Shown one piece after another: positions 11,266 through 25,200 of a DNA stretch of 64,000 nt. Under the pieces are notes generated by a model, which was not told the origin of the DNA, made no database searches, and worked only from the letters and a program-made list of their open reading frames with translations. The stretch is from Pseudisothecium myosuroides (lineage: Eukaryota; Streptophyta; Bryopsida; Hypnales; Lembophyllaceae), in the NCBI GenBank assembly GCA_951799445.1, contig OX637296.1, positions 10,044,001 through 10,108,000 on the forward strand, in the 5' to 3' direction. A program made the translations under genes and the position numbers. Within the stretch, counting starts at the first letter, position 1. Every line of letters begins with the position of its first letter.

Positions 11266-14200
11266 TGAACTATTTCTAAACTCTTGGCTAATAAAATCGT
11301 TTAGAAAATATTATATTCTTGTCTTGATGCCAAGTGTAAATGGTGACCTTTCATCTGAGTTTAGATTCCAGAGAAACCAGAAAGGTCACTTTAAGCATGT
11401 AATTTTGAATAATATAAAAAATTTATAAGTCTAAAAATTTGTACAAATCAGTTGAATGTTAGAACTTGCACCATGGTAACAACACCTTGAAATTGTCCCA
11501 ATTAGGTTTTAATCTTGGTTTGTACTATTGAATTTGAAGAGTTTTGTTGAATCTCATTGGTAGTCAAAAGGATTTTTTAGATTATCTTAGAATGCATTTA
11601 TTGGACACTATATGACTAAAGTACAAGTTTAGGCAAAGAATTGAAAATAGATTTATCAAAACTTGACCCTAGGATCTCATGAACAAAGGTTGTACATTTC
11701 AAACAAGAATCTATAGGGGTCATTTTAGAAATAGATAATAATTAGGGTCATTTACCTTACATCAAACAATGCAAAAATCATATCACTCCAATTTATAGAA
11801 GATTTCTAAATACGACTAGTATATACTAATAATATGCTAATAATGTATCATTATACATGTAATTTTTGACCTTTAGCCAATAAAGTAATATTATAGAAAA
11901 GTAAAATGTAAAGTTCAATAATCTTTTTAGTATTGTATTTGAGTGTATGGCATAATCTAAAGCTTATGCAAGAGATTTTAGACTATGTAAACTATTAGAA
12001 GATGCTTAATTTTTCATCTAAAATTAACATTGATATATAAGTTCAATTATACTTAGTGAAAATCTCAAATTTCATTCTCAAAGTAACCAGTGACACAACA
12101 TGTGGGTTTAAAAATGTGAGTTATATATAAGCCTTGAGCCTAGGTTTTGTAAGCTTAGAGCTTGGGACCAAAAAACCTCTAGAAATTTTAAGATTATTTT
12201 CTCAAATTTTGGATTGAGGTATGTATTTTTACATAAAATTACTATTTTCAAATTTTTTGTTACCTATGATTGTGGAAAACATAAGTATCCTATAGTCGTG
12301 GAAGATAATCCAGTCAGTCAGGTTGAGTCTGGAAAACTTCAAAAAAGTCTTATGCTAAATTGCTCAAACAATCCAAATATTATTTCAAAGGACACTCTTT
12401 CAAACCATATCCTTTTAGAAATTTAGTTTGGGGTTTGAGGACTTTGCATTCATTAATAAATGAAAAATTACAAAACTTGCCATTCCTAGCCTTCCTAAAC
12501 CATTCCTCAACAATATGTCTTGTACTACTGGCCTCCAAATATACTATTCATTTCACATTTAGGCGTAAAGATATACTCTAGGTAAAAAAATAAGATCATC
12601 TACAACACTGTGAAAACTAGGGGCCTTACGTGTTCTCCACTTTGAGAATTCTAGCCTGAAAAAGTAGCAACTTCATTTCATTGAAGTTGAAGCTGAGAGC
12701 ATGAATGAACTTCTCTTCCTTGGGATTCATCTTGTAGAAATACCTGGAAAGGTAATACATGTGCTTGTAGTTCACAAAGTGGAGTTGACCACCAATTGTA
12801 GCCATAGATATGTCAACAAAATTAGGGCATGAGCATTCCAGGAACATTCTAATAGAAATGTAGTAAACATTTCAAGAAATGCTAGTTTCAATATCTAAAC
12901 ATATTATGGCTTTGAAACTTGAAAATGGTAGCATGGTAACATTGACAATATTCTCCTTCACATTTTAAGTGCTTTCCTACTTGTTTTGATGTCCAAACTA
13001 AGGGAGAAATTTAACTCATCTTGGGGTTGCTTCCTACTGGTGTGTTTGAGGATGGATAGTAAGGTAATCTGGAGTGACAGATATCGTTCTTGCCTCATAT
13101 GCATTGGGTAGGTTTTTGTGGCGTTTTTTAGATTGGGCCCTTCTTTGGACCTTGTGTCGGTTGTATTTGTACGCTTTATGTTCTTTCTAATGCAATCAAT
13201 AGGGTTCCCTTGCAAGGCATTCAACAAGAAAGATGGGTTGACTTATTTGACAAGGCATTCAAAAATATGGTCAAGCTGTGTTGATCAAAATTGAGAATCA
13301 CACTCTATTGATCTAAAAATTTGATTGGCGTTTTGAGATTCTGTGTCTTAGATTGGGCAACTTGCTTTTATGGCACAAGTACAATCCCTCACTTGGAATA
13401 GAGTAATTATAGGTTTGGTTTGGGGTATCCCTACTGTTGTTGATCCTTGGGTTGCGGTTAGGGGTTTATAATTCCATTCAAGCCCTAAAGACCTCAAGGG
13501 TTTTGGACAAAGTATAAAGATGTTATAAAACATAAGTTACGTAACTTTCTTGAAGTTTGCATCAAAGGAAATAATGTGAAGCATGATGAGTAGAAACTAT
13601 TTGAATGTTCAAAATTCGAAAACTATTTTTAGAGTTTCTTCAAATGAATTTTGAAGATTTAACTTCAAAAATGCACCAGAAATACACTTTTTATCTTTAG
13701 CATTCAAAAATTTCTATGATTGATCGAAATTTCAATTTCATTTGATTTGTGAAAAAAACATAATATTTAATGAAGAGAACATCAACACTTTTTCCAAATA
13801 GTAAACTTTCCAACTCTAGACAACACTAAATACTTTGCACTATTTTCCATAATTTTTTTGTTTCACCATAGCAATCTTAGTTTGCACTAAAAGATATAAA
13901 TTTAAAAAAAAAAGTTTTCTTTTGCCAAAGAAAGTTATCCAAAGTTGGACAACCACCAAAAATGGTTGATTGGATTTTTAGGTGTTAATGCAATGGGATC
14001 TACCCCTCATTAGTGCAAAAAAATATGAAATGACCAAAGTACATGTGGAAATTCTTTCAGTTGCCATTCCATTGGAAAAAATAGCTTGTTAATTAGATAT
14101 TCCTCAATATCTGCAACAACCAAAGACGGCCATAGATCATCCTACTTTATGCAAACATGCACCCATTCCTTGTGCATTTCTAAATCACTACATGAACGTC

Positions 14201-14700
14201 GATTTCATAATTCCCTTGGCCCCTCCCGAACTCTGAAAACATCGTGGTAGACAACTTCGATAACGCAAATGCCTCAGACGGACAATCAGAATAGCCCCAC
14301 AATGAACAATTGAAGGCACGCTGAACAGAAGAAAACACCTGCCACAGCTAATTAATGAAGAAACGGAGGTCCAATAGACGTTGTGCATTAAGCAAAGATG
14401 TCAGCTCGACATCTTCGTCTTCTTGTCTTCATAATACAGAAGATACTAATTATAAATTTCTTAGAACAAATACAACAAACTACTTCCAGAATTTCTAATC
14501 AGCAGGACGTATGGAACATTCTCGGAGAATCACCACTGCTCTCTTCAGCTGAGCACGGTGATGACGAGAGACCCACAAAAACCATCCGAACCACGGGCGG
14601 CAGTCATTGAACTATCTAGGTGAACTACGTCAGCTTACTGTCCTGAGAAAATCTAAAACTAACAATCAAACATTACAAATGATGGTACACAAATCGGATA
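11266..14700. other. Intergenic AT-rich DNA, no gene supported
   Basis: Short open frames at 12626-12847, 12958-13227 and 13348-13533 (minus) and 12214-12581 (plus) resemble no family I know and have no supported splice partners. The part nearest 14.8 kb (about 14.2-14.7 kb) is less AT-rich and probably includes the 3' UTR of the MOR1 gene. Confidence 0.45.
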
Positions 14701-14740
14701 CTAGGTGACGATCCGATCCAAATCTAGGTGCCGATCCGAT
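14701..14740 (-). repeat. 23-bp direct repeat in the MOR1 3' flank
   Basis: CTAGGTGACGATCCGAT at 14701-14717 recurs with one change at 14724-14740, about 70 bp beyond the MOR1 stop codon and so probably in the 3' UTR. It contains the self-complementary core ATCGGATCGG on the transcribed strand. No function can be inferred. Confidence 0.55.
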
Positions 14741-14807
14741 ACCCAATATCAAAAAAACTTTGATGTGGTTCCCTCTCAAGAAAAGCATGTCAAAATGCAA
14801 ATGAGTA

Positions 14808-17800
14808 TCATCTCTGGGTGATCTCATACTCCAATCCACCCCCGGCCTTCAGTCTTTCCATGCGCGCTTGCAGACCTGAAAGGGCCTTGTCCTCACCCAC
14901 ATCCCCAGACGAACTGGACCGAGAGTGTGACATTGAGCCATTAGACGAAAAAGTACTTGAGTGAGATACTGTAGTTCCAGTTGCTCCTGCTTGAATACTT
15001 TTCATCCTCTCCCTTATCGCATCTAAAGTGCCTCCCATAGCTTGGTTTTGAGGTTTCAAATCACCAAAACCTGTCAAAACAGAAGAGGCAAACTGAACAT
15101 CAAAACAACTCAAGACAACCCACATTATTCGAAACATGCAGCTTAACAGACCTACTGTGAGCTAAAAGCAATTGTGAAATTCGTGACAAGAGTCTCACCT
15201 TGTGAGGTAGCCATAACATTATGTCCCGCAGATGATTTCAAGGGCAATGACTCAGTAAATTCAGTAGACCTTGGATCTGAATACGAAGGGCTGTTATTAT
15301 CCTCAAATGTATGCAAATCATGAGAGCTACCACTTTCCACTCCAACACCCTGGCCCCTTCCACGATGTTGAAATGACGTTACTGATTTGGTGTATGAAAC
15401 GGTTGGAGACGACACTGGTGGAGGCGTGGCGATAGGAATGCTTCCAAAAGTCCTACCAGCAGCTGCATTTCTTTCCATCTGCCAAAGCAAAAGTCAACCG
15501 CAAAAGGTTACATCGTGATTGGGTAGTCCTTGGGAATGTAAAAATCGGAAAACAGCGTCTTAAAAATGGCCACTAGCGTCAAAAAGTTCTAGTTTGATCA
15601 TACGCCAACCTGGGCAATGCCGTCGCTGATATACGTCCGAAAAGCTTCACTTGCATTTTGCAGCTGGGAGAATATATCCACCTGTTTTGAAAGAGATCAT
15701 GTCAGAGGATCAATAAGAACAGTTTCAATGAGCACACTAGGTTATTGAAACGAGAAAAAAGAGATAAAAAAATTCAGCATTCAAATTGAAGCCAACTGAA
15801 ACAAAGAGCACCAGTTTCACACCTGCGGATATAGCTGTGTAATGCGATACAACTCATAAAGTCCAATTGTGCAAGTCTGCTTATCACCAATTTTCTTGAA
15901 CACTGCAGCGAGTTCTTGCTGCAAAATTGAAACCAGAAAAAACAAAAAAACAGAAACAAATCATCATCACAAATATGCAAGTTTCGTTGACAAGATATAG
16001 CGCAGTCTCATTAACTTAACAAGAATTCACTAGTGCACAAAGTAGAGAGCTAACGTACTTTCAGCTGGGTCTCGGCAGAGTGATTTGACGGTGAAGAACC
16101 TCCATTGTTTGAAGCAGACCACTGTGTTTGTCCAACTGTTCCCAAGGTCTAAGAGATTCCATGCAGATAAGAACCGAACACCCATCAACAAACTTGTAGA
16201 GCGAATTGACTAAGCAGGAAAATATAAACACAAAAGGTTGCACATCAAAGAATGTGGCATGAAATAGATGATTCTACACGTTAATTGATATTGCATAAAA
16301 ACAAATTGTCAATCCTCTTTTGAGGATTCCTATCCTATACACATTTTGACATTTGTCTAGAAATTATACTGGTGTACAGGGGACATCTAGCTTCTATTAA
16401 CGTCACAAGTTAGCTATATTCCTAAATAGTGCCTAAAGAAACACTGAATTCTAGACATCACGCCGGACTAACTTCGTCAATCAAGTTAAATGACTGTTAT
16501 ATCCATGCCTCCGGCTCTTAAAGAACGCAGTGAAATATCTCCAAACTACCTATTCCAAAGTTAATAGAAATTTCACTTCCTTATTATAGCACCTGAAGGT
16601 TGAGGTCGATGTAAGCAAGAATGATAGGCTGAGGCTCCCGATCAATCGGCACCAATGAAAGGTGACCTTTAATTGCAGTTCCACGAAGCTTCACTAGCTC
16701 ATGCAACAGCGTCTTAACCATCCGCAATGGCTTATCATCTGCTCCAGCTCTGTTTCAGACACATGTTTTTTAAAAGCACTGAATGACAAAATAAAGTCAA
16801 AGGGTTAGGCACATGAAAAAGGCAATTCTGCAATCTGAAAAGTGTATGAAAATAGAGTACCTTTTCCTTATTTCTGCCATTCCCAGCTCCTCAAAGTACT
16901 CATGAATGCTTTGAAGAATTCGGTCTAGGTCTACTTCAAGCAACGTGGAACCGAGAACCTGCAACCAAAAAATTAGTCCGATACAAGATCCCTGCATCTC
17001 GTTCAAAAATATTTTGGTCACAACTGTGAGACGTAAGCATAGATTCTAACCTTTGTGAGCTTGATAAGGCACTTGACGACAAGATCTAGAAACTTCTGAT
17101 TCCTAACAACTGCTGTCCCCTGTTGACGACCGGCGAACTTGGATGAACCCATGGGTCGCAGTAGGTAGATCAAGACGATGAATGCTGATGTACGATCCGC
17201 ATTTTCCTGGAGATAACGCGAGTTCGCATGTAAGTTATGAGAATCCATCAGGTCAAAGACTTTATATGCTCATGTAGGGGATTAAGCTTCATACATATGC
17301 TTCAACCAGACGCTAATCGAATTGTTTCCAAAATTAGTGAAGACAACATTGGCTTACCAGAATTTTCAGCATCAGAACATTCATAGCCTTCAAAAGCTGA
17401 CTACCGTCATCCATGAGCAGGACTCGCTCGTCCAAGAGCCACACCAGAAGCTCAGTGATGAGATTGTGCAGGGTGCCTTCCTTCACAGCTCTTGCAAGTT
17501 TCTTCACTTGAAATGTCTACACAAACAGGTAAATAATCATTCAATGTCAGATATAGGTTCTTAAGGAGGACTTTCTTGTTCATACTAAGAAAGTCCTCAT
17601 TAAACAAAAACATACAGGTAAATGTCAATAATACCATCCCATGGCTAAGCAACGTAAGTGGTTTACGCATACTTTCAACGTTTCGCCAAAAATACCTGCA
17701 TGAGGGTGTTGAGAACGTATTTACAAGATCTTGAAGAGGCTCCGGCAAGACCTAGATTGAAAGTTGTAGTGACCTGGCAGTGAAGTGAAATTTGTAAGAT

Positions 17801-19286
17801 TCGGTAGACGAACTAGCAAACAAAGAGCTCAATCCTCAATCAACAGTATATTCACAACACATCATGGGTATTTGTATAGTAAGGAGAGAGAATGTTTAGT
17901 CACAACATAATATTATCAAGGTGACCGATTACATTTCCCAAAAATGACCAATTAAAATCAGCATTTGCACAAACTTTGATCCAGTTGTATGCCAGCGATG
18001 GGTCCCCAACACACGAAATGAGAAACAGTTTCTTGACAACAATTCAACGCGACGAAAGTCGGGTCGCTCACCTTAACAAAGAGAGTGGTGACAAGAAGGT
18101 CTGCGTCATTTGCAAGTTCATCAAGAGCCCCACTATCAGGATCTCCAGCAGCTTTCGCCAACTCGTGACAAACGAGCTTTAGACCATCAACAACCTGGAA
18201 AGGATGATAGAGTTCAGCTTTTACTAAGGAACTCACATCAGAAAGTGAACAACAAATGGCACAGCATTCTAAAACTGACCCTATGTAAACTTGCAGGTAA
18301 AAGAGATCATTGCATATTTATGTTCAACACCTTATTCCACCACAGCATTAGGAGATACGAGGAATCAGATACTTAAGCAAAAAAAATCGATTATTGGACA
18401 GGACAAACGAAACTAGGTAGAATACTACAAATGATTAAAAAAGATTATATGGTACAATTGACAATCATTCACAAGAAGTTCAGCACCTGCTCAGATGATG
18501 TTGCATTGTTGATGATGTCAAGAGCTTCATTCCAGTCCAATGGACTTGATTGTCGCATACTTCCATGAGGTCCCTCAATTCCAACCTCAATGTGCCCATT
18601 ACTTGATCCCGAACTGAAAGATGTAAGAGCAGAATTCATATATCCCGGTAGCCATCAGAAAATAATGACTACGAAGCATTTCAAGTGCAACGTCAAATCA
18701 TATGGCTTTCCTTTCTAAAGTTTGTTGAATTTGGAGAGACAAATTCGCTTGTCCAGTAAAGCGATTAAATAGATAATGCCAGAAGTCTCAGGTTGCTCAT
18801 GGAGTTAAGAAACAAATGGTAGTACTTGAGATTCGGCCATAAAGGGTAGTAAGTGAAAAGACATCAAAGATATGACAACAAAGATATGACAGATTGTCCC
18901 ATAACCAGCGTTGGGTTGAACATGCACACATGTGACGGAGACAACTTCCGAGTAGTTAGATTCACCGATAAACTCTAAGGCCTTACAGCGTAGCTAAAAA
19001 TTCACACAAAAATGGTGAATGCCTGTGATGTTCTTGCTGAGGCAAGTTACAGACAGGTCATCCTTTTTCCGCAGAATCCCTACCAAAAAGTCCTCCTAGT
19101 TATCGCTTATCCCCTAACATTGGGAGAAAAGCAGACACAATTCCACTGTTTTCCGACTAACCTGGTATCCACAGCAGAGCGCTTAACAGACGCTCTTCCT
19201 TCGTCTGCCCTTGCATCGACGGCTCTTGCCTCGTCTGCCCTAGCTCCACCAGGTTTACCTTCCTTTCTCTTATCCATTTCTCGAGC
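14808..19286 (-). other. MOR1: MOR1 exons 41-53: plant-specific C-terminal region (residues 1396-2002)
   Basis: Exons are 19286-19162, 18613-18487, 18194-18072, 17773-17696, 17516-17358, 17206-17051, 16958-16861, 16749-16593, 16148-16059, 15918-15823, 15681-15610, 15478-15199 and 15070-14808. Residues 1480 to about 1820 are a conserved helical region (ASSRSCKYVLNTLMQ, LLVWLLDERV, GHLSLVPIDREPQPI, LAAVFKKIGDKQT, VDIFSQLQNASEAFR). The last two exons are Ser/Pro-rich and end in a short coiled-coil-like helix and the C-terminus EYEITQR. Exon 41 carries an Ala-Arg-Ala-Asp-Glu repeat. Confidence 0.92.
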
Positions 19287-22200
19287 CTGCATTAGGGAAG
19301 AGATAAAATCAAAACATGCAACGAATAACAAGAATTTACTAGTGTAACGAGCTGAGAGGTCAGGAAACAGCACAACCGGGGTGAGGATTTCTCCAATGTA
19401 TTTAGGACTCACCGTCCACTTGAACTTTTCCTCCATGACTCCTTTCTGTGCACTTGTAATCTTGCCTACATACCTCCAGATATCTTCACCTGAAGATTAG
19501 ACACAGAAAATATTAGACGTCAAAAGATGTTGGTAAAGCCAAGTTGGAGGAGATTTGAAATACAGTTTGTTTAGGCACCATTCTAGAGCTGAGTCCACGC
19601 CAAAAATAATGGGGACAACTAACCAGGACATTACGCATCTAATTAAGTACTTTACACGCCCTAAAACACGGAGAATAAATTCAAGATTTGTAGTTAATAT
19701 GGCGTCACAGCTCAACTTCGAGCAGCGATCTGTACGGAGACAAATGAAACTACACAATATGCTCATAACTCACCCAGAATTTTGTACGCGGTTGCCAGCG
19801 CTGCTAAGGACGCTTTCCGAATATCACCGTCTCTTTCGACAGTAAGTGACGCTATGGACGACAACGCTTTGGTAGAACCCACAATCTGCACAAAAGGATG
19901 ACGCTTCATATAATCAGTAACTTTAAGGCATCTGATTACGACCTCCGAAAATATGAAAATAAATTAGATTCTAAAGTGATGCAACCAAAACACCTCTACC
20001 TTTACTCATAGTGACTAAAGAGTAAGAACAACAAACTAATTATGTCGTCAAGAAAGTCGGAGAAACATGGTAGAGGAAGTAAACACCGGCAACTAAATTA
20101 GGGTAAGAAGCATGCTAATAATAATATAACATAAAGAGCCTCTGAAATATCATCGTAAGAAAGGACGATGGTTTTTAAAAGTAACAAAATCCAGCATACA
20201 ATCAGGGAGGCCATTCACTGAAAATTTCCAAACTAACAGCATCAAAATTAATAAAACCAGCACTACACTGAAGAATTGAAAATTCAAGGGTCCGATAACT
20301 CGGGAAGAAAGAATACCTCAATACCACACTGCTCTATCATAAACTCAATATTCTCGACACATTCAATCCTCGTGCGGTTATTCTTCGATTTAAGACCATC
20401 TGTCATAAATACAAACACTTTCGGAGCCGGGTAGATAGAGCATAAGAGCCTCGTCAACTCTCGAATTTTCTCACGGACCTTCTCAATGTTGTGTCCAGAC
20501 TGCAGTTCAAACAAGGAACAAGTTAAATACAAAACACAATTCCAGAACCTAGAAATCTCACAACATATTCAAACTACATCAACGTGAGCAATATAGCAGG
20601 ACCAGAAAAGAGGTGACAATAAAACTTTGAGTGATATACCTTTTCCACTAAACACGGAAACAAGATGCTTGCTTCAAACTCGCTGAACATGTATGCTTCA
20701 CCCTTTAGTCCCTCTACTAGGTCAAAGAGGAGGTCAATGACCTGAATCAGAACAATCAGAACAAGGGTCAAGACCACCTCAGAGGAATAACACTCGAAAA
20801 TATAAAGGATCTAGATATGGAACTAAACTCGAGGAATAGTGAAATAAAGAACAAGACCGAATCAGCAATTCTCACAAAATACATTCTAGGTGATGATTCT
20901 ATGAAGTTCAAGAAAGAGTCTCACCTTCAGAAGACATGTCGTATTCGATTCAGCAAATCGTAATGAGCTCCACCGGAAAATGACATCCAGAATCTCGATG
21001 ATCTCTTTTGTTTGATTTGGAATAGCCTATACACAATACGAACCAAACTATATTACTACGACTACATAAAATAAATTACTTACAAAGACCGGCCCGGTCC
21101 GATGGACAGTACAGCGGTTAAACGCGAACACTTCAATGTGGTCACTTTTAAAATCTCGTGAAACATCAGAAAGCACAGAAGCTAAGGGACCATGAATAAA
21201 AGACAAGAGGTCAATATTGATAGACGCGAAAGCTTACGTCAGTCTCCAACCTTCTGTTCGAGAAGACAACTAACAAGGTCAGTGCTACAAATCATAATAA
21301 CTCAATCAACTACAGAAGACTCTCTATAGAGTTATATTGAGAAATTGTTGAATGTACAATGACTAAACAAAAAAATGATAGTGCACAAACCCTTTGAAGC
21401 AGCTCAAGGCCTTCAATCTGCTTCTTGAAATCGGGACTTAAAAGTTTCCTCTGGAGATCTTCCCGGAAAAACTTCACAATATCAGCCTGCAGCATACACC
21501 ATAACCAAGGAAAATAAGCAGTGACGTTGTCCAGTTACGACAGAAGCACTAAACCATAAAAATTGTACAAATTCAAACAGCGTATAATGCCAGTAATTAA
21601 TCACATGCTTATTAGGAAAATCTTATTTCACCTCGACGTCATGTGGCTGTTCTCTCCTTGCAGCATCATCAAACTTATACTTCCGAAAATTCAACCTTTC
21701 TCGTTCGACCTAAGCAGACAACGCAAACAGTAATTGGTGAGCGACCCGAACAAGTTGGCAGGAAACTGCCCCAAAGAGACAAAGGGAGAATTGATAACGT
21801 ACATACCTATTTATGTGATTTGTTTTGGAATGTAAAGAAGAAAATCTAGTTCGGTCAAAACCAGCAAGGTGTTAAGCACAACTAAATAGAACAAATAATG
21901 GAAACGACTGCAAACCTTGTGCGAGTCTTTCAGATTGAAAAGAGGTTGTCCCTGCATTTGTGAATCGTACGCCTCCGCAGCTAATGTAGCTGATGTCTTC
22001 GTCTGTTTCGGACCCGATTGTCTCTGTCAAAATAGATACAACACAGACACGATAAGAAAAAATCTTTAAGACAAATAGAACTGTAGAGATTTTGAAATAG
22101 AACACATTGATTGAGACAAGTATGAGCTTGCCTAAGTGAAAACAGACCATGTAAGCAAACTAGCAACGAGAATTTGAACCAAAATTGTAGAACCCTTCAC

Positions 22201-25200
22201 CTAACCAAACTGATAATACAAAATGACAATCTGACAAGTATTGGGGATATTTGCAGAAGGTGGCAGCCCGGATAGGGATGTGAATGTTGAGGCGAGAAAT
22301 CGTCCAAAATATATATAAAAAACAGGACTTTTCGGAGCTTACAGAAGCTGCACCACGGCCAATGGTACTAGGATTTCTACTTGACGCTCGAATCTCAGAA
22401 GAAGACGCTTTGCTCCCAGCCTTGGGCGTAGTGCTTGCACTTGTGAAAGAATCTTCTGAGGCACCTGCACAAAATCCAAATTTTAATATCACAAGTAGTT
22501 TATTTCACTGAAACACAGGGAAGAAGTGGAAGAAATAAAGATCGCATCAAAAATAACGAGAGTATTACATATACACTCATAGATAAAAATGAAGGTAATT
22601 GTAACTAGACTAGAAAGCAAGCAAGTCGGTCATAAAACGTACTGGAGGATCTTTGATGATCGAAAACAGTCTGCAAAGCAGCGAGGGCTGATCCTTGAAC
22701 GCCTTTAGATGCTTTCATTACCTGAAATAGAATTATTAATTTAAAAACGAAGACTAGACCCTTCCGAAATGTTGCCGATAAGATAGTCACGGTATAACCC
22801 TACATCTTCGAATGGAGACTGTGAACAGCACTTTACCGGGGAATTAGCAGAAGGTGGACAATAGCATTCCCGAAGGGTAGTCTGGCTATTCAACAATAGA
22901 AACGAAGGATCATTACCTGTTCAATGTCGAAGACTCGAATAAGCTCCACCAAGCACGCTTCGGCCGATTTCCGCATGTCAACAAATTTGTCCTGCAGAAC
23001 CAAAATTAGCAAGAGCATCCATCATAAGCACTGTAAATTTATTTCTAGAACTACTTTTTTCAACATTACTTTAGACCACATGAAATTACTCATACCTGTA
23101 AACCCATGGAAATTGGCTTCACAAGCTGTAAAAGAGCTGGCTGATCCCCCTGTTTTGCAATATTCCGTGCTACCCACTCAAAAAGCTCCTTCCGTCCTTC
23201 AGCCGATATTTTGGCCTCTACCAGTGCAGGAATAATATATGGAAGCTGCAACCACAGTTCTCAGATCAATAACCAACAACGGCAAGAATGTCAACCATGA
23301 AGCGTTTCATCACATGTTGACTAGTAGGTTAGATAAAACATTCATGGACAAACACACGTTCAGAAAAGCACTGCTCACCATTTTATCAAGCTGCAATAAC
23401 AGTACCCAGGCATCTAACATCTTGATGACTGTTTCACGAACAACCTTCTTATTATCGCCAAGGCATTTTAGTGCATCGCCCAAAATCCCCTGAACAGAAC
23501 ATGATAATCATACCAAATGAGTTGAAAAACATTAATGAATACACATACGGTGCTTTTCCATCCTGGAGATTATCCGTATACAAAGATCATCAAACTCCAA
23601 GTCACTTAAAATCACAAAATTACCAAAACTGAGTCTGACAAGGCATTTACATCAAAAATTGACATCACAGGTGCACATGATACGATGAGTTTATTAACAT
23701 CCCATGAGTTTAACAACATACGATGAGTTTATTAACATTACCTTACTGTGTTTTTCAACAACCGACCCCATGGCTGTTGCTATCGTGCCAAGGATGGCTA
23801 ATGTCATCATTACCAAGTTCTTGTTTGAGTCATTTAACCTCGCTTTCAAGCTCATGAAAAGTTCACCTGAAATCGACAGAAATTAAGCACATTATCCAAC
23901 TAACAACTGAGTCATACGACATTCTTGAGCACAATTACCCTGGACATCAACACAAAAAAGCGATAAAAAATGTGTAAATGATTCCGGTAGCTCATCAGGA
24001 GGAATCAGCGACTACAAAATTGAGTCCAAAATCAAGGCGAATGCCCAAAGTGATGTTAGTTCTGTTCAGATTCAAAGACGAGGGTGAATATGCTCTTATA
24101 TGAGTGGCTTCATGCCACCTGACAATGGAGGTCTTAAAATTTTAAAATTCACTTCCCAAACGCAGGTTAAAAATATGCAAGACAGTCTTCACTTAACTTC
24201 AAAATGAACCTATTGGTGGAGGCTACGACAACAATATTCGACAAATGTACCTGTTCCAGTAGGTTGAATCCTTTTATGAGCTTCCTCAATGATCCCATTC
24301 AAGATCTCAAGTGACTCTTGTCTTAGCTGCATGAATGAATGGCCAAGTAGGAACAATTATGCAAAATTCAAGAAAAAAAGGATCGTAGAAGAACAAAATT
24401 ATGAAACACTAGATGGCATATACAAGTGACATCGGCAAGAAGTTAATGTAATGAGCGATTTATGTGTACGCACAAATTCTGGAATTCAATAATCTCCAAG
24501 AACATCAGTTAGTCCTCCAATACATTTCACCAAAGAAATAAAACCATATGAGGGAAATACGCTTACCTTCCAGTCTGGGCTGCTCATATTTTTCAACAAA
24601 GTCGGAGTCAATTTTGCACTAATATCTTCGCGAGGTAAACCATCAGTGCCGCCAGACGGGGCAACAACATCAACCGCTCGAATAGCTCTTTTAGGAGCAC
24701 TTGCAGGTCCCTGACAAAATCTCTCATCAATTTATACTGAAAATGCCTCAATAAAAAAAAGGAATTGCTGCAATAATGTAGAAAAATGATCCCCACAATT
24801 TACGGCAAGAAATTACCTCGTAAGGGTTCTTTTCAATTTCTGCTTCAATCATGGTTTGAAGCTGTGGCTTCACATCAGTTAAAAAGCCTTTGAGGTCTGC
24901 AAATTGAGAGCAAAAAGCTTATATAGACAAAATTCAGCACGAAAATGACAAAGAAAAACAGAAGCGAGGAAATAAAAAAGAGTCAATGTGCGGTAAAGTC
25001 CACATGAGTAGGAACCTGGGCCAACAAACTTGTGGAGAACACCAAAAAGCTTAATAGTTGCAGTTCTGACAGCAGCAGCACTAGACCCAAGTCCAGTATC
25101 TTTACAAAAGTTGATGAGGTCCTGCAATAAATAACAATAAAACAATAAGACGATAAATGTCTGTTTTATTCTATTCTATGTGTTATTATTTATATATATA

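Noticed and set aside
12626..13533. Minus-strand frames suggesting a gene or transposon relic
   Set aside because: No conserved motif, no splice continuity, and ordinary AT-rich composition.
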